Source: an uncultured Collinsella sp.
Lineage (GTDB): Bacteria > Actinomycetota > Coriobacteriia > Coriobacteriales > Coriobacteriaceae
Length of the DNA stretch: 64,000 bases
Direction of reading: 5' to 3'
Assembly (NCBI GenBank): GCA_947642445.1
Contig: CANRSF010000001.1
Location: 62,001-126,000, forward strand
Under the pieces are notes generated by a model. It worked only from the letters and a program-made list of their open reading frames with translations. It was not told where the DNA came from and did no database searches. A program made the translations under genes and the position numbers. Positions 1 through 8,410 of the stretch are shown piece after piece. The first letter of the stretch is position 1; each line of letters opens with the position of its first letter.

Positions 1-445
1 TGTTGTCATACTCGCCGCCCCATACGTGGATGACCTTTCCATCTTTGTCCGAGTCGTCGTCGACCGACCAAATGCTGTAGCCCGTCTTTTTATGCTCTTC
101 GAAATTGAGCAAGGTGCGGATAGCATACCAGTTTGTATCGTCATTCTTGGTCGTTACGTTCTCAAGGATGAGCTTGCTGGACGTGCCGTCGTTAAACAGG
201 TGGCAGACGTTGCCGCGAACGTTGCCGTCTTGGTTGACGCTCGCGGTGCGAAAATAGCCCGCGGGGCGAAGGCGAATGACGAAATTACCGAGGTGCTCCG
301 CCGGTTAGGGCGTGTCGTCTGCAAATGCCGCTCGCAGGGGAATGCCCGGTGCCGCGGTTTCTGGCAGGCTTGCAAGCGGCGACAGCGCCGCAAGACCTAA
401 GCCCAGCGTAAATGCTCGGCGGCTGATGGCATGGTGTTCGGTCAT
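1..445 (-). pseudogene. Secreted ricin-type lectin-like protein broken by an in-frame stop (5' part of gene, continues off window)
   Basis: Reading the minus strand, an ATG at 445 follows GGAGG by 5 nt and opens a twin-arginine signal peptide (SRRAFTLGLGLAAL, arginines at residues 9-10, AFA before the likely cleavage site). Codon 47 is TAA (305-307). The same frame then stays open to the window edge and reads as a beta-trefoil-like segment (GNFVIRLRPAGYFRTASV, later GKVIHVWGGEYDN), the style of a ricin B lectin repeat. No ATG, GTG or TTG with a ribosome site lies just after the stop, so a restart is unlikely. I infer a nonsense mutation separating the export signal from the mature protein; a sequencing error is the main alternative. 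Confidence 0.6.
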
Positions 446-652
446 AACTCCTCCATTCGCAGCGTGCGGTTATGCGATAGTTTTGGTCACTATACTGCCC
501 AGATGTTTAAAGATGCTGGTTTAATTGTCTGCGCGGCGCAATAAATCGGTGGGCGGACGTGTTGAGGTGTTTGTCGTTTTCGTACTGTTGCCACATTTGG
601 GGCGGTTCCGGCGTCCGGCACCCTCGCGTTCGTCGGCTACCGGCATAAGAAA

Positions 653-678
653 GGGAGGGTCGGTTTACCGGCCCTCCC
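653..678 (-). terminator. Rho-independent terminator of the 751-1344 lipoprotein gene
   Basis: A GC-rich hairpin (GGGAGGGTCGG, 4-nt loop, CCGGCCCTCCC on the plus strand) lies about 70 nt past the lipoprotein stop. On the minus strand it is followed by TTTCTT. The rest of the 446-750 gap shows no gene; its left end must hold the promoter of the lectin-like gene. Confidence 0.6.
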
Positions 679-750
679 TGGGTACGAAGCGCTGGGGTAC
701 CGTCGCTTGTTTGCACTGCGACCGTGTTTCCCGTTGCGCTCGCCAGTCGC

Positions 751-1344
751 TTAGCGCTTGATCTCGATATCGTCGAGCTTGACGTCCATGGCCTCGGTCT
801 TGGCTTCGGCGATGTCGTCGGCAAACTCCAGAGACTTCATCATGGTCTCGACGGCGTCCTTGTGCTCCTCGACATTGTCGATGCTCACGTAGACGCTGCC
901 GCCGCCTGCTTCGGTGAAGTACTCAGTCGTCACGCCGCCCGAGTGTGTATAGGAAGCGTTGCGCCAAGTCTTGCCGTTGTACTTGACGGGGTCATTCTCG
1001 GTCCACTCAAAGTTGGCCTTCCATTTGGCCTCGTAGTCGAACAGCTCGTCGGCATTCTTATCGGGGTCGAAGACGGGGATGAAGCGGTCGCTGGCGTGCT
1101 CGCTCTCGGTGAACTTAAACTGGGCCCTATCGGCGGTGTCGCCTGCGACGTCGGTGATCTCGACGCCCTCGGGGACCTCGACCTTAAACCAAATGAAGTC
1201 GGTCCTCATATCCACGGCTGGCTTTTCCGCGCCGCCACCACCGCCGCTGCCGGTAGCGCCACCGCTTCCGCCACAACCCACCAGGGCAACTGCGGCAAAG
1301 AGACTGATGCAGAGGGTGAGAATCGCAAAGGCCTTCTTTTTCAT
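751..1344 (-). CDS. Lipoprotein of unknown function, paralogue A
   Basis: A 197-residue exported lipoprotein. The N-terminus is a type II signal peptide with lipobox LVGC at about residues 21-24, then a glycine-rich linker and a globular domain of about 160 residues. The ATG at 1344 has AGGAGG 7 nt upstream. The mature part is clearly homologous along its length to the next gene (shared TDFIWFKVE, DRFIPV, YNG(K/R)TW, GSVYV and IEIK blocks), so the two arose by tandem duplication. I do not recognise a known domain; the length and position suggest a surface-anchored ligand-binding or structural protein. Each copy has its own promoter gap and terminator, so they are probably separate transcripts. 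Confidence 0.85.
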   Translation of the reverse strand: MKKKAFAILTLCISLFAAVALVGCGGSGGATGSGGGGGAEKPAVDMRTDFIWFKVEVPEGVEITDVAGDTADRAQFKFTESEHASDRFIPVFDPDKNADELFDYEAKWKANFEWTENDPVKYNGKTWRNASYTHSGGVTTEYFTEAGGGSVYVSIDNVEEHKDAVETMMKSLEFADDIAEAKTEAMDVKLDDIEIKR

Positions 1345-1416
1345 GGTCGTGTCCTCCTCGATCTGTAACCGCCCATGGATTACCTGTCTTTACTGTACGC
1401 GCGGGCGGCTCGTTCG

Positions 1417-1434
1417 GGTGGGCCATGTGTCCCA
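1417..1434. promoter_or_regulatory. Shared upstream motif, copy 1 (candidate operator)
   Basis: GGTGGGCCATGTGTCCCA is an imperfect palindrome (TGGG...CCCA) located 73 nt upstream of lipoprotein A. A nearly identical 18-mer lies upstream of lipoprotein B at 2374-2391 and I did not notice another copy in the window. The match in otherwise diverged sequence suggests a retained regulator site; the regulator is unknown. Confidence 0.4.
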
Positions 1435-1487
1435 TTCTGGGGGCCGGATTTGCGCCGGCAAGTGGCAATATGCCCGGGCGCAAAAGA

Positions 1488-1516
1488 GGGGAGGGCCGAT
1501 GCTATCGACCCTCCCC
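1488..1516 (-). terminator. Terminator of lipoprotein B gene
   Basis: Hairpin GGGGAGGG...CCCTCCCC, followed on the minus strand by TCTTTTG. It sits about 55 nt past the stop of the 1573-2175 gene and resembles the terminator of its paralogue at 653-678, so the duplication seems to have included the terminator. Confidence 0.6.
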
Positions 1517-1572
1517 GGTGTTGGGCGTCCGATCATTTAATGACTGCGCATGCGATGCTGCGTGCGAGCCCC

Positions 1573-2175
1573 CTAATGCTTGATCTCGATGCTCGAAATC
1601 TCAACTTCGTGTGCCTCGGCAACTGCCTTCGCCATGTCATCGGGGAATTCGATGGAGTTGAGGAGCGCCTCGGCTTCTTTCTTATGCAGATCGAAGTTCG
1701 AGATGAGGACGTAGACGCTTCCCGGCTCAACGTCGGTAAAGAGGAGGGTTGAGACGCCGCTGTTGTCCTCGTACGTTCCGACGAGCCACGTCCTGCCGTT
1801 ATACTCGACGGACCCGCCATCCTTCCACTGGAACGTATCACCTTTCTTTTCTGCCTGGTCGGTGTGGGATTCCTCTGCCGTCAGCGCTTTTTTCCAAACG
1901 GGGATAAAGCGATCGGCCGAACCGTTCTCGTCTTCGGGGAAGGTGAGCTGGACCCTGTCGGCGTTCTTGCCGGCGGAGTCGCTCACGCCAACACTCTCGG
2001 GCATCTCGACCTTAAACCAGATAAAGTCAGTCTTTTCGGCGACGGGGGCCTTTTCCTTGCCTTCGCTCTTTGAGGCGCTGCCGCCGCCCGATGCGCTCCC
2101 GCCGCAGCCGACAAGGGCAAACACGGCAAAGAGGGCGATGCAAAGGGAAAGGATCGATAGGGTCTTTTTCTTCAT
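1573..2175 (-). CDS. Lipoprotein of unknown function, paralogue B
   Basis: A 200-residue lipoprotein. I start it at the ATG at 2175, which has AGGAGG 8 nt upstream and opens directly into a signal peptide (MKKKTLSILSLCIALF, lipobox LVGC); the longer reading frame upstream has no signal and weak coding character. After a Ser/Gly/Lys linker comes the same domain as in the neighbouring paralogue (TDFIWFKVEMPE, ADRFIPVW, EYNGRTW, GSVYVLI). Function unknown. The protein should be anchored on the outer face of the cytoplasmic membrane. Confidence 0.85.
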   Translation of the reverse strand: MKKKTLSILSLCIALFAVFALVGCGGSASGGGSASKSEGKEKAPVAEKTDFIWFKVEMPESVGVSDSAGKNADRVQLTFPEDENGSADRFIPVWKKALTAEESHTDQAEKKGDTFQWKDGGSVEYNGRTWLVGTYEDNSGVSTLLFTDVEPGSVYVLISNFDLHKKEAEALLNSIEFPDDMAKAVAEAHEVEISSIEIKH

Positions 2176-2552
2176 GGTGGCGTCCTCCTTGTCTGCCAGG
2201 GACATCGTGTGCCGCGGATCGCTGGGGCGGCGGTTACGCATGCACATGATGCCTTTGTTTGCTGTGCGGTTATTCCTCCATTCGTCGTCCGGTGTCGTGG
2301 CGAGCGTTGCCCCAACATAGGGCTCCTTACCTATATGTATGCCCCAGTTGCCGCTGCCCGGGAGTCTCGAAACGTGGGCCATGTGTCCCATGTTTGTGTC
2401 GCTGCCGCCTATCGTGTGCCATAGAAATCCGCGATGGCCAGGTGCGCTGACGCCCATGTGCTTATGGGCTAGACTTAGCACCATTATGTGATCGATGCGG
2501 TCGGTCGGCGGTTGCCGCTCGACCGATGTATATGACTTGAAGGTGCATGTGT
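2176..2552. other. Divergent promoter gap between lipoprotein B and fchA
   Basis: No gene is evident in these 377 bp. The region must carry the promoters of the two divergent genes. It holds the second copy of the 18-bp palindromic motif at 2374-2391. Short open frames here have no ribosome sites and no recognisable content. Confidence 0.5.
2374..2391. promoter_or_regulatory. Shared upstream motif, copy 2 (candidate operator)
   Basis: GTGGGCCATGTGTCCCAT, nearly the same 18-mer as at 1417-1434 (17 bases shared). It lies about 200 nt upstream of lipoprotein B. Confidence 0.4.
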
Positions 2553-3185
2553 ATGAGCCAAGAGATGATGGACAAGACCTGCCGCGGGTTTGCCGAGGCG
2601 CTTGCCGCGCGCGAGCCGGTGCCCGGCGGCGGCAGCGCGAGCGCCTTTGTGGGTGCGCTGGGCGCCTCGCTTTGCGGGATGGTCGCGCGCTACGGGGCAA
2701 CCAATCCCGCGCTTGCCGATCGCGCAGACGATCTGACTTGCGCATTTGCCCAGGCAGACGAGCTAGCTCAGGAACTTGTGGGTCTGGTCGCCGAGGACGT
2801 TCGTGCGTACGGCCAGGTGTCTGCGGCATACGGTATTCCGCGCGAGGATCCGGCTCGACCGGCTGCGATTCAGGACGCGCTGCACGTGGCCGCCATGCCA
2901 CCGTATCGGATCATGGACACCTGTGGGCGCGCGCTGGCGCTGCTCGAGGACATGGCGGACAAGGGCTCCCGACAGCTGCTGTCCGATGTGGCGTGCGGCG
3001 CCGTATTCTGCCGCGCCGCCATGCAGGGCGCAAGCCTGACACTCTTCGCCAACACCACGTCTATGAAGGATCGTGCCCGCGCCGAGGAGCTCGAGGCGGC
3101 GTGCGATGAGCTGCTCGATATGTGGCTACCGCGCGCCGACGCTCTGGCGCGCCGCGCCGCCGACGCCGCCAGGAAGAGGGGATAG
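2553..3185 (+). CDS. fchA: Methenyl-tetrahydrofolate cyclohydrolase (cyclodeaminase/cyclohydrolase family)
   Basis: A 210-residue soluble enzyme of the formiminotransferase-cyclodeaminase C-terminal family. It is expected to hydrolyse 5,10-methenyl-THF to 10-formyl-THF. The family signature is the N-terminal PVPGGGSASAFVGALGASL glycine-rich segment at about residues 22-40, followed by an all-helical body. I prefer the ATG at 2553 over 2547 because the AAGGTG ribosome site ends at 2545, giving a 7-nt gap rather than 1 nt. folD follows 2 nt after the stop, so the two are co-transcribed. The pairing matters because this FolD lacks the cyclohydrolase lysine, leaving FchA as the likely provider of that step. 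Confidence 0.9.
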   Translation: MSQEMMDKTCRGFAEALAAREPVPGGGSASAFVGALGASLCGMVARYGATNPALADRADDLTCAFAQADELAQELVGLVAEDVRAYGQVSAAYGIPREDPARPAAIQDALHVAAMPPYRIMDTCGRALALLEDMADKGSRQLLSDVACGAVFCRAAMQGASLTLFANTTSMKDRARAEELEAACDELLDMWLPRADALARRAADAARKRG

Positions 3186-3187
3186 CT

Positions 3188-4042
3188 ATGGCTGAGCTGC
3201 TGAAGGGCGCTCCCGTCGCCCGCACGTTGACTGAGGAGCTTGCCGCGCGTTGTGCTGTTCTGCGCGAGCGCGGCGTTGTGCCGACGCTGGCCATCGTTCG
3301 CGTGGGCGAGCGCGAGGACGACCTGTCCTACGAGCGCGGTGCACTCAAGCGCTGCGAAAAGGTGGGCATCGAAGCTCGTCGCGTATTGCTGCCTGCCGAT
3401 GTTTCGCAGGATGAGCTGCTGGCGGCTATTAAGGACATCAATGCCGACCCCACTGTTCACGGTTGTCTGATGTTTCGCCCGCTGCCTGCCGGTCTTGACG
3501 AGGATGCAGTTGCCGCCGCGCTCGATCCCGCCAAGGATGTTGACTCCATGACGCCGGCCTCGCTGCTTACCACGCTTTCGGGTCGTGGAGTGGGCTTTGC
3601 TCCTTGCACGGCTGAGGCCGTGTTGGCGTTGCTGGACCATTACGGCGTTGAGCTGGATGGTACCAAGGTTGCGGCGGTCGGTCGATCGCTGGTGATTGGC
3701 CGTCCCGTTGCCGCCATGCTTACGGCTCGCAATGCCACAGTGACGATGTGCCATACGCATACGCGCGACCTTGCTGCCGAGTGCCGTTCTGCCGACATTG
3801 TTGTTGCCGCGGTTGGGCGTGCGCGTACGATTGGCGCGGATGCGGTTCGCGAGGGCCAGACGATCATCGACGTGGGTATTAACTGGGACGAGGCCGCCGG
3901 CAAGCTGGTCGGCGACGTCGATTTTGATGCTGCGGAGCCGATTGTTGGCGCCATCACGCCCGTGCCGGGCGGCGTGGGCGCAGTGACGACGGCGATTCTC
4001 GCCAAACACGTGATCGAGGCGGCGGAGCGCGCATTGAACTAG
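3188..4042 (+). CDS. folD: Methylene-tetrahydrofolate dehydrogenase, FolD family, probably dehydrogenase-only
   Basis: A 284-residue FolD-family protein. Family landmarks are the GFAPCTAEAVLALL segment, the NAD(P) loop VGRSLVIGRP, the CHTHT stretch and the C-terminal PVPGGVGAVTT. The usual bifunctional enzyme has Tyr-x3-Lys; here the stretch is YERGA (residues 48-52), so the catalytic lysine position is Ala52. The glutamine of the usual VQLPLP motif is Phe96 (MFRPLP). The lysine is known to be needed for cyclohydrolase but not dehydrogenase activity in this family, so I infer a monofunctional dehydrogenase that hands methenyl-THF to the adjacent FchA. The start ATG follows GAGGGG closely; the longer upstream frame overlaps fchA. 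Confidence 0.9.
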   Translation: MAELLKGAPVARTLTEELAARCAVLRERGVVPTLAIVRVGEREDDLSYERGALKRCEKVGIEARRVLLPADVSQDELLAAIKDINADPTVHGCLMFRPLPAGLDEDAVAAALDPAKDVDSMTPASLLTTLSGRGVGFAPCTAEAVLALLDHYGVELDGTKVAAVGRSLVIGRPVAAMLTARNATVTMCHTHTRDLAAECRSADIVVAAVGRARTIGADAVREGQTIIDVGINWDEAAGKLVGDVDFDAAEPIVGAITPVPGGVGAVTTAILAKHVIEAAERALN

Positions 4043-4090
4043 GCATTTTTGGCTGATTAGGGGGTTAGATATATACTCCCGTGACACGCC

Positions 4091-4320
4091 GTGTGCAAAA
4101 AATGCCAAATATGAGTACTGTTGCCAAGCTAGTCACATATAATTTAGGTCATTTTGGCTCTCTAACGATATTTAGTATCGATAGGGAGCCTATTTTATTG
4201 GGCCTTTGAGGAATTACATAGTCTAACTTTTGTACAAATGTAGACTTTCGACGCCCACGCCCGGCAAAATAGCTGCTACTAAATTGGTGTCAGTACTCAT
4301 ATTTGGCATTTTTTGCACAC
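4091..4320. repeat. MITE-like element 1 with perfect 30-bp terminal inverted repeats
   Basis: The ends 4091-4120 and 4291-4320 are perfect inverted copies of a 30-mer that begins GTGTGCAAAAAATGCC and ends AATATGAGTACTG. The 170-bp interior has no gene. It contains a hairpin at 4156-4190 followed by TATTTTATT. A second element with the same ends but a different interior lies at 37943-38158. I see no clear target-site duplication. It may be a non-autonomous transposon or another class of dispersed palindromic repeat. Confidence 0.6.
4156..4199 (+). terminator. Probable terminator of fchA-folD
   Basis: Hairpin GGCTCTCTAACGATA / TATCGATAGGGAGCC with a TTTAG loop, followed by TATTTTATT. It lies inside the MITE-like element about 110 nt after folD, so the element may supply the terminator. 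Confidence 0.5.
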
Positions 4321-4407
4321 AGGGGTTGCTGTGGCCGTGGTTTCGCCCTTTTTGCGCCGAAGCGATACACTGTTGCCGTTTGATTTCTTCGCTCAAGGAG
4401 GATGCGC

Positions 4408-5931
4408 ATGCCGTGTACAACGATTTTGGTTGGTAAGAACGCGAGCTACGACGGGTCGACGCTGGTTGCCCGTAACGAGGACTCGTCCAACGGGGTGTTT
4501 GAGCCCAAGCGCATGCGCGTGGTGCACCCCGACGAGCAGCCGCGCGTCTACACGAGCGTCCTGAGCCACCTGACCATCGAGCTGCCCGATAACCCCATGC
4601 GCTACACAAGCGTTCCAGACGTTATCCCGGGTCACGGCATTTGGGCTGAGGCCGGCTTCAACGAGCTTAACGTTGGCATGTCCGCAACCGAGACGCTCAC
4701 CACCAACGAGCGCGTCCGCGGCGCCGATCCGCTCGTAGACTATGTGCCCGCCAAGGGCAACGAGGGCGAGGACGGCTATGTTCCGGCGCAGCCCGGTGGT
4801 CTGGGCGAGGAGGACATGGTGACCCTGGCGCTGCCGTACGCCAAGTCCGCCCGTGACGGCGTGCGCATCTTGGGCGACCTGCTCGAGCGCTACGGCACCT
4901 ACGAGAACAACGGCATCGCCTTGAGTGACGTGGACGAGATCTGGTGGCTCGAGACCATCGGCGGCCACCACTGGATCGCCAAGCGCGTGCCCGATGACGC
5001 CTATGTGACCATGCCCAACCAACTGGGTATCGACAGCTTTGACCTGGACGATGCCGAGGGCGCACAGGCCGATCACATGTGTTCCGCCGACCTGCGCTCC
5101 TGGATGGCCGAGTGGCACCTGGACCTGACGCTGGGCGTCGAGGGCGACGGTCCCGCCGCGGTCTTTAACCCGCGCGAGGCCTTTGGCTCGCACAGCGACA
5201 GCGACCACGTCTACAACACGCCGCGCGCCTGGTACATGCAGCGCTGCCTCAACCCCAGCGATGTGTGGGACGGTCCCGACGCCGACTACACGCCCGAGAG
5301 TGACGACATCCCCTGGAGCCGCGTGCCTGAGCGCAAGGTGACCATCGAGGATATCAAGTACGTGCTTTCGAGCCACTACCAGGGCACGGAGTACGACTGC
5401 TACGGCGGCAAGGGTACGCCCGCCACGCGCGGCGCCTATCGCCCCATCGGCATCAACCGCAACAGCCAGCTCGCCGTGCTGCAGCTGCGTCCCTATGCGC
5501 AGCCGGCATATCGCGCCGTACAGTGGATGGCGTTTGGCTCCAACTCGTTTAACGCGCTCGTACCGCTGTACGCCAATGTCGAGACCATGCCCGAGTACTA
5601 TGCCGGCACGCAGGCTCGTGTGACGTCCGAGAATTTCTATTGGGCCAACCGCCTGATCGGTGCCTTGGCCGATGTTCGCTTCCATGAGTGCGGTCGCGCG
5701 GTCGAGGATTATCAGGAGAAGGTCGGCGGCATGGGCCACAAGCAGATTCACGACGTCGATGCCGCCGTGGCCGCGCTGCCCGAAGCCGAGGCGCCCGCCG
5801 AGCTCGCCCGCGCCAACGAGGAGTTTGCCGAGCGCGTGCGGGTGGAGACCGATGCTCTGTTGGGCAAGGTGCTCTACACCACGAGCTGTGCCATGAAGAA
5901 CTCCTTCGCGATGAACGACAACGTAAGGTAA
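4408..5931 (+). CDS. Dipeptidase, peptidase family C69 (PepD type)
   Basis: A 507-residue N-terminal nucleophile hydrolase. The protein starts MPCTTILVGKNASYDGST; Cys3 is the expected nucleophile exposed after trimming, and ARNED at about residues 22-26 is the usual family block. I use the ATG at 4408 because AAGGAGG ends at 4401; the ATG at 4402 is too close. Family members cleave a broad range of dipeptides, usually in the cytoplasm or at the surface; no signal peptide is present here. The length is normal for the family. The gene is alone, with a MITE-like element upstream and its own terminator. Confidence 0.88.
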   Translation: MPCTTILVGKNASYDGSTLVARNEDSSNGVFEPKRMRVVHPDEQPRVYTSVLSHLTIELPDNPMRYTSVPDVIPGHGIWAEAGFNELNVGMSATETLTTNERVRGADPLVDYVPAKGNEGEDGYVPAQPGGLGEEDMVTLALPYAKSARDGVRILGDLLERYGTYENNGIALSDVDEIWWLETIGGHHWIAKRVPDDAYVTMPNQLGIDSFDLDDAEGAQADHMCSADLRSWMAEWHLDLTLGVEGDGPAAVFNPREAFGSHSDSDHVYNTPRAWYMQRCLNPSDVWDGPDADYTPESDDIPWSRVPERKVTIEDIKYVLSSHYQGTEYDCYGGKGTPATRGAYRPIGINRNSQLAVLQLRPYAQPAYRAVQWMAFGSNSFNALVPLYANVETMPEYYAGTQARVTSENFYWANRLIGALADVRFHECGRAVEDYQEKVGGMGHKQIHDVDAAVAALPEAEAPAELARANEEFAERVRVETDALLGKVLYTTSCAMKNSFAMNDNVR

Positions 5932-5949
5932 AGGCAACCTTGCAGCGAA

Positions 5950-5995
5950 CGAGCGGGGCAAACGCCGTCAAAGGCTTTGGCCCGCTCGATTTCTA
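5950..5995 (+). terminator. Terminator of the C69 dipeptidase gene
   Basis: Hairpin CGAGCGGG...CCCGCTCG (5950-5988) with an inner CAAA/TTTG extension, followed by ATTTCTAT. Confidence 0.6.
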
Positions 5996-6079
5996 TCTTG
6001 GCGGTAAAACGATTTTGTGTCGTTCACTCAATCTTGGGTACAAGAAGTCCAATGCAGTTGTTCATGATTGGAGCCAACC

Positions 6080-6496
6080 ATGGTTATGAAACTCGATCAG
6101 CTTGTTAACGGTGCCATCAACGTGGGCTTCGGCGCCGCCGCCGTTGCCGTCGAGGGCGGCAAGAAGGTTCTCGACGACCTCGGTACCAAGGGCGAGCAGG
6201 TCCGCAAGGATGCCGGCACCCCCGATATCGCCCGCAGCGTGTCCGATATGTTCGAGCAGGCGGGTGGCACCATCTCCGACCTGACCGAGCGCCTGGGCAT
6301 GCAGGGCGAGACTGCGGCGCAGCGCGTGCTCGATGAGCTCATCCTGGCGCGCGTCCGCGTTATGACCGCCCCCGAGCGTACGGCCTTCCTGGCCCATGTG
6401 CGCGACATCGTCGATTCGGTCGAGGACAACGTGACTTCGGTGCCCGTCGAGTCTGTTGAGCCCGACGATGCAGAGGATGCCGAAGAGGCCGAGTAG
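6080..6496 (+). CDS. Small helical phasin-like protein
   Basis: A 138-residue protein without signal peptide or membrane span. The N-terminal part (LVNGAINVGFGAAAVAVEGG) is a small-residue amphipathic helix like those of phasin-type proteins; the middle is helical and the tail is strongly acidic (EPDDAEDAEEAE). I choose the ATG at 6080, 6 nt after GGAG; a TTG at 6068 is possible. The stop lies 8 nt before the UbiB-kinase gene, so the two form an operon. Phasin-like partners of UbiB/AarF proteins occur elsewhere, which fits a shared lipid-related role, but no specific activity can be stated. Confidence 0.6.
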   Translation: MVMKLDQLVNGAINVGFGAAAVAVEGGKKVLDDLGTKGEQVRKDAGTPDIARSVSDMFEQAGGTISDLTERLGMQGETAAQRVLDELILARVRVMTAPERTAFLAHVRDIVDSVEDNVTSVPVESVEPDDAEDAEEAE

Positions 6497-6504
6497 TAGC
6501 GCAG

Positions 6505-8268
6505 ATGGCAGATTCCACCACCGATTACAACAATCAAGATCCCTTGGGTGACGAGGCGGCGGTTGTCGACGAGGTCGATGCCGCCGTCTCGGGCGCTCGC
6601 AAGAAGCCGCGCGCTGTCGATATGGTCCCCGAGGAGCCCGACGCGATGGCGCCGGATGAGGAATACCAGCTCACGCCGGCAGGTCGTCGTGAGCGCATTG
6701 GGCAGATCGTTCGCCTGATCAAAAAGTATCGCGTGTGGGACAACCTCACGCCGGTGCGCCTGCGTCGTCTGCTTGAAGAGCTCGGCCCTATGTTCGTCAA
6801 GATGGGGCAGATTCTGGCTAACCGCTCCGAGATTTTGCCGCAGCGGTTTTGCGACGAGCTGCGTCGTCTGCGCTCCGATGTAGAGCCGGTGCCGTATGAG
6901 GTAGTGCTCCGGTGTCTGGAAGAGGAGTACGGCCAGCGCCTGGGGCAGATGTTCGACGCGATCGACCCCAATCCGCTCGGAAGCGCGTCGCTCGCGCAGG
7001 TACACCGTGCCCGCCTGGTGACCGGCGAGGACGTGGCCGTTAAGGTGCAGCGCCCCGGCGCGCAGCAGGTGATGGCTCAGGATATCGACATCATCCGTTC
7101 GGTGGTGCGTATCGTCTCAAAGTTCGTCAACACCGACCAGTTTGTTGACCTGCACGGCGTGGTCGAAGAGCTGTGGACCTCGTTTCGCGAGGAAACCAAC
7201 TTTTTGGCCGAGGCCAAAAACCTCAACGATTTCTATGAGTTCCATAAGAGCGTCCATGGCGTGTCGTGTCCCAAATCCTACTTGGACCTTTGCACCGAGC
7301 ACGTCGTGGTCATGGACTACATTGACGGCATCTCGATTGCCGATCCCGAGCGCCTGGTGGCCGAGGGCTATGACCTGGAAAAGATCGGCTCGGCGATTGT
7401 CGAGGACTATTCGACGCAAGTGCTCGATGACGGCTTTTTCCATGCCGACCCGCATGCGGGAAACATCATCCTCAAGGACGGCATCGTCTACTTTATTGAC
7501 CTGGGCATGGTTGGGCGCATGTCGAGCCACGACCGCGGTATCGTCAAGGACATGATTTTCGCCGTGGCCGAGGGCGACGTGCCCAAGCTCAAGGATTCGC
7601 TTATGCGCTTTGCCGTGACGCGCGGCGACTCGGCCGAGCTCGACCATTCGGCCTTTCTGTCCGATTTGGACTTTATCGTTGCCGACTTTGCGGGCCTCGA
7701 CCTTAAGGACCTGGATATCGGCGAGTTTTTGACCTCGCTGCTAAACCTGGCGCGCAAAAACGACGTTGAGCTGCCGAGTGTGGTGACGATGTTTGCCCGC
7801 GGCATGGTGACACTCGAGGGTCTGCTGACCGAGTACATGCCCAACGTCAACATGATCCAGATTATCCAGACGCACATCAAAAACGAGAAGAGCACCTATG
7901 CGCGCATGCGCGATATGGGGCGCGATCTTGCCGCGAGCAGCTATCGCGCGGCAAAAGGCTCGCTCGAGGCGGCCGAGTATCTGGGCTTGGCGTCGCGCAT
8001 GCTCACGCGCGGCCAGCTTAAGGTGAACACGCAGATTATGAGCAGCGATAAGGCGCTGCGACAGCTGGGTGGAATTATCGACCGCATGTCGATGGCAATT
8101 GTGATCGCCGGTCTGTTTATCGGTTCGTCGGTGGTGTACTACGCGCGTATCGAGCCGGTTGTGTTTGGTATCCCGGTCATTGGCTTTATGGGCTATGTGA
8201 GCGCGCTGGTGCTGGCGCTGATGCTGGGCCGCGAGATCTGGCGCAACAGCCACGGCGGCAAGCGGTAA
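6505..8268 (+). CDS. UbiB/AarF/ABC1 family atypical kinase-like protein
   Basis: A 587-residue membrane protein of the ABC1/AarF family. The family-specific KxGQ motif is seen as FVKMGQ near residue 97, the alanine-rich loop as GSASLAQVH near 162, the lysine in VAVKVQRP near 179, the catalytic segment FHADPHAGN at about 312 and the metal-binding DLG in FIDLGMVG near 331. Two hydrophobic helices close the protein (about 530-550 and 555-577). The first 50 residues are acidic and low complexity. UbiB proteins are ATPases that help handle isoprenoid lipids such as quinones; the substrate here is unknown. It is translationally close to the phasin-like gene. Confidence 0.88.
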   Translation: MADSTTDYNNQDPLGDEAAVVDEVDAAVSGARKKPRAVDMVPEEPDAMAPDEEYQLTPAGRRERIGQIVRLIKKYRVWDNLTPVRLRRLLEELGPMFVKMGQILANRSEILPQRFCDELRRLRSDVEPVPYEVVLRCLEEEYGQRLGQMFDAIDPNPLGSASLAQVHRARLVTGEDVAVKVQRPGAQQVMAQDIDIIRSVVRIVSKFVNTDQFVDLHGVVEELWTSFREETNFLAEAKNLNDFYEFHKSVHGVSCPKSYLDLCTEHVVVMDYIDGISIADPERLVAEGYDLEKIGSAIVEDYSTQVLDDGFFHADPHAGNIILKDGIVYFIDLGMVGRMSSHDRGIVKDMIFAVAEGDVPKLKDSLMRFAVTRGDSAELDHSAFLSDLDFIVADFAGLDLKDLDIGEFLTSLLNLARKNDVELPSVVTMFARGMVTLEGLLTEYMPNVNMIQIIQTHIKNEKSTYARMRDMGRDLAASSYRAAKGSLEAAEYLGLASRMLTRGQLKVNTQIMSSDKALRQLGGIIDRMSMAIVIAGLFIGSSVVYYARIEPVVFGIPVIGFMGYVSALVLALMLGREIWRNSHGGKR

Positions 8269-8410
8269 CGATTTCCCGGGGTCGGGGAAACGGGTTATTT
8301 TGCTCGGCACTCCATCCCCACCCTTTTCTATCGCAAACCATAGCTTTTACCTTGGGCTTCGCCTGTGTGCGGGGCCCTTTTGCGTGATACCATACTGACA
8401 GTAATAATCG

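Noticed and set aside
1573..2901. One 442-residue protein on the minus strand
   Set aside because: The upstream 240 codons have no ribosome site and arginine/proline-rich antisense character; the lipoprotein signal at 2175 with AGGAGG is a better start.
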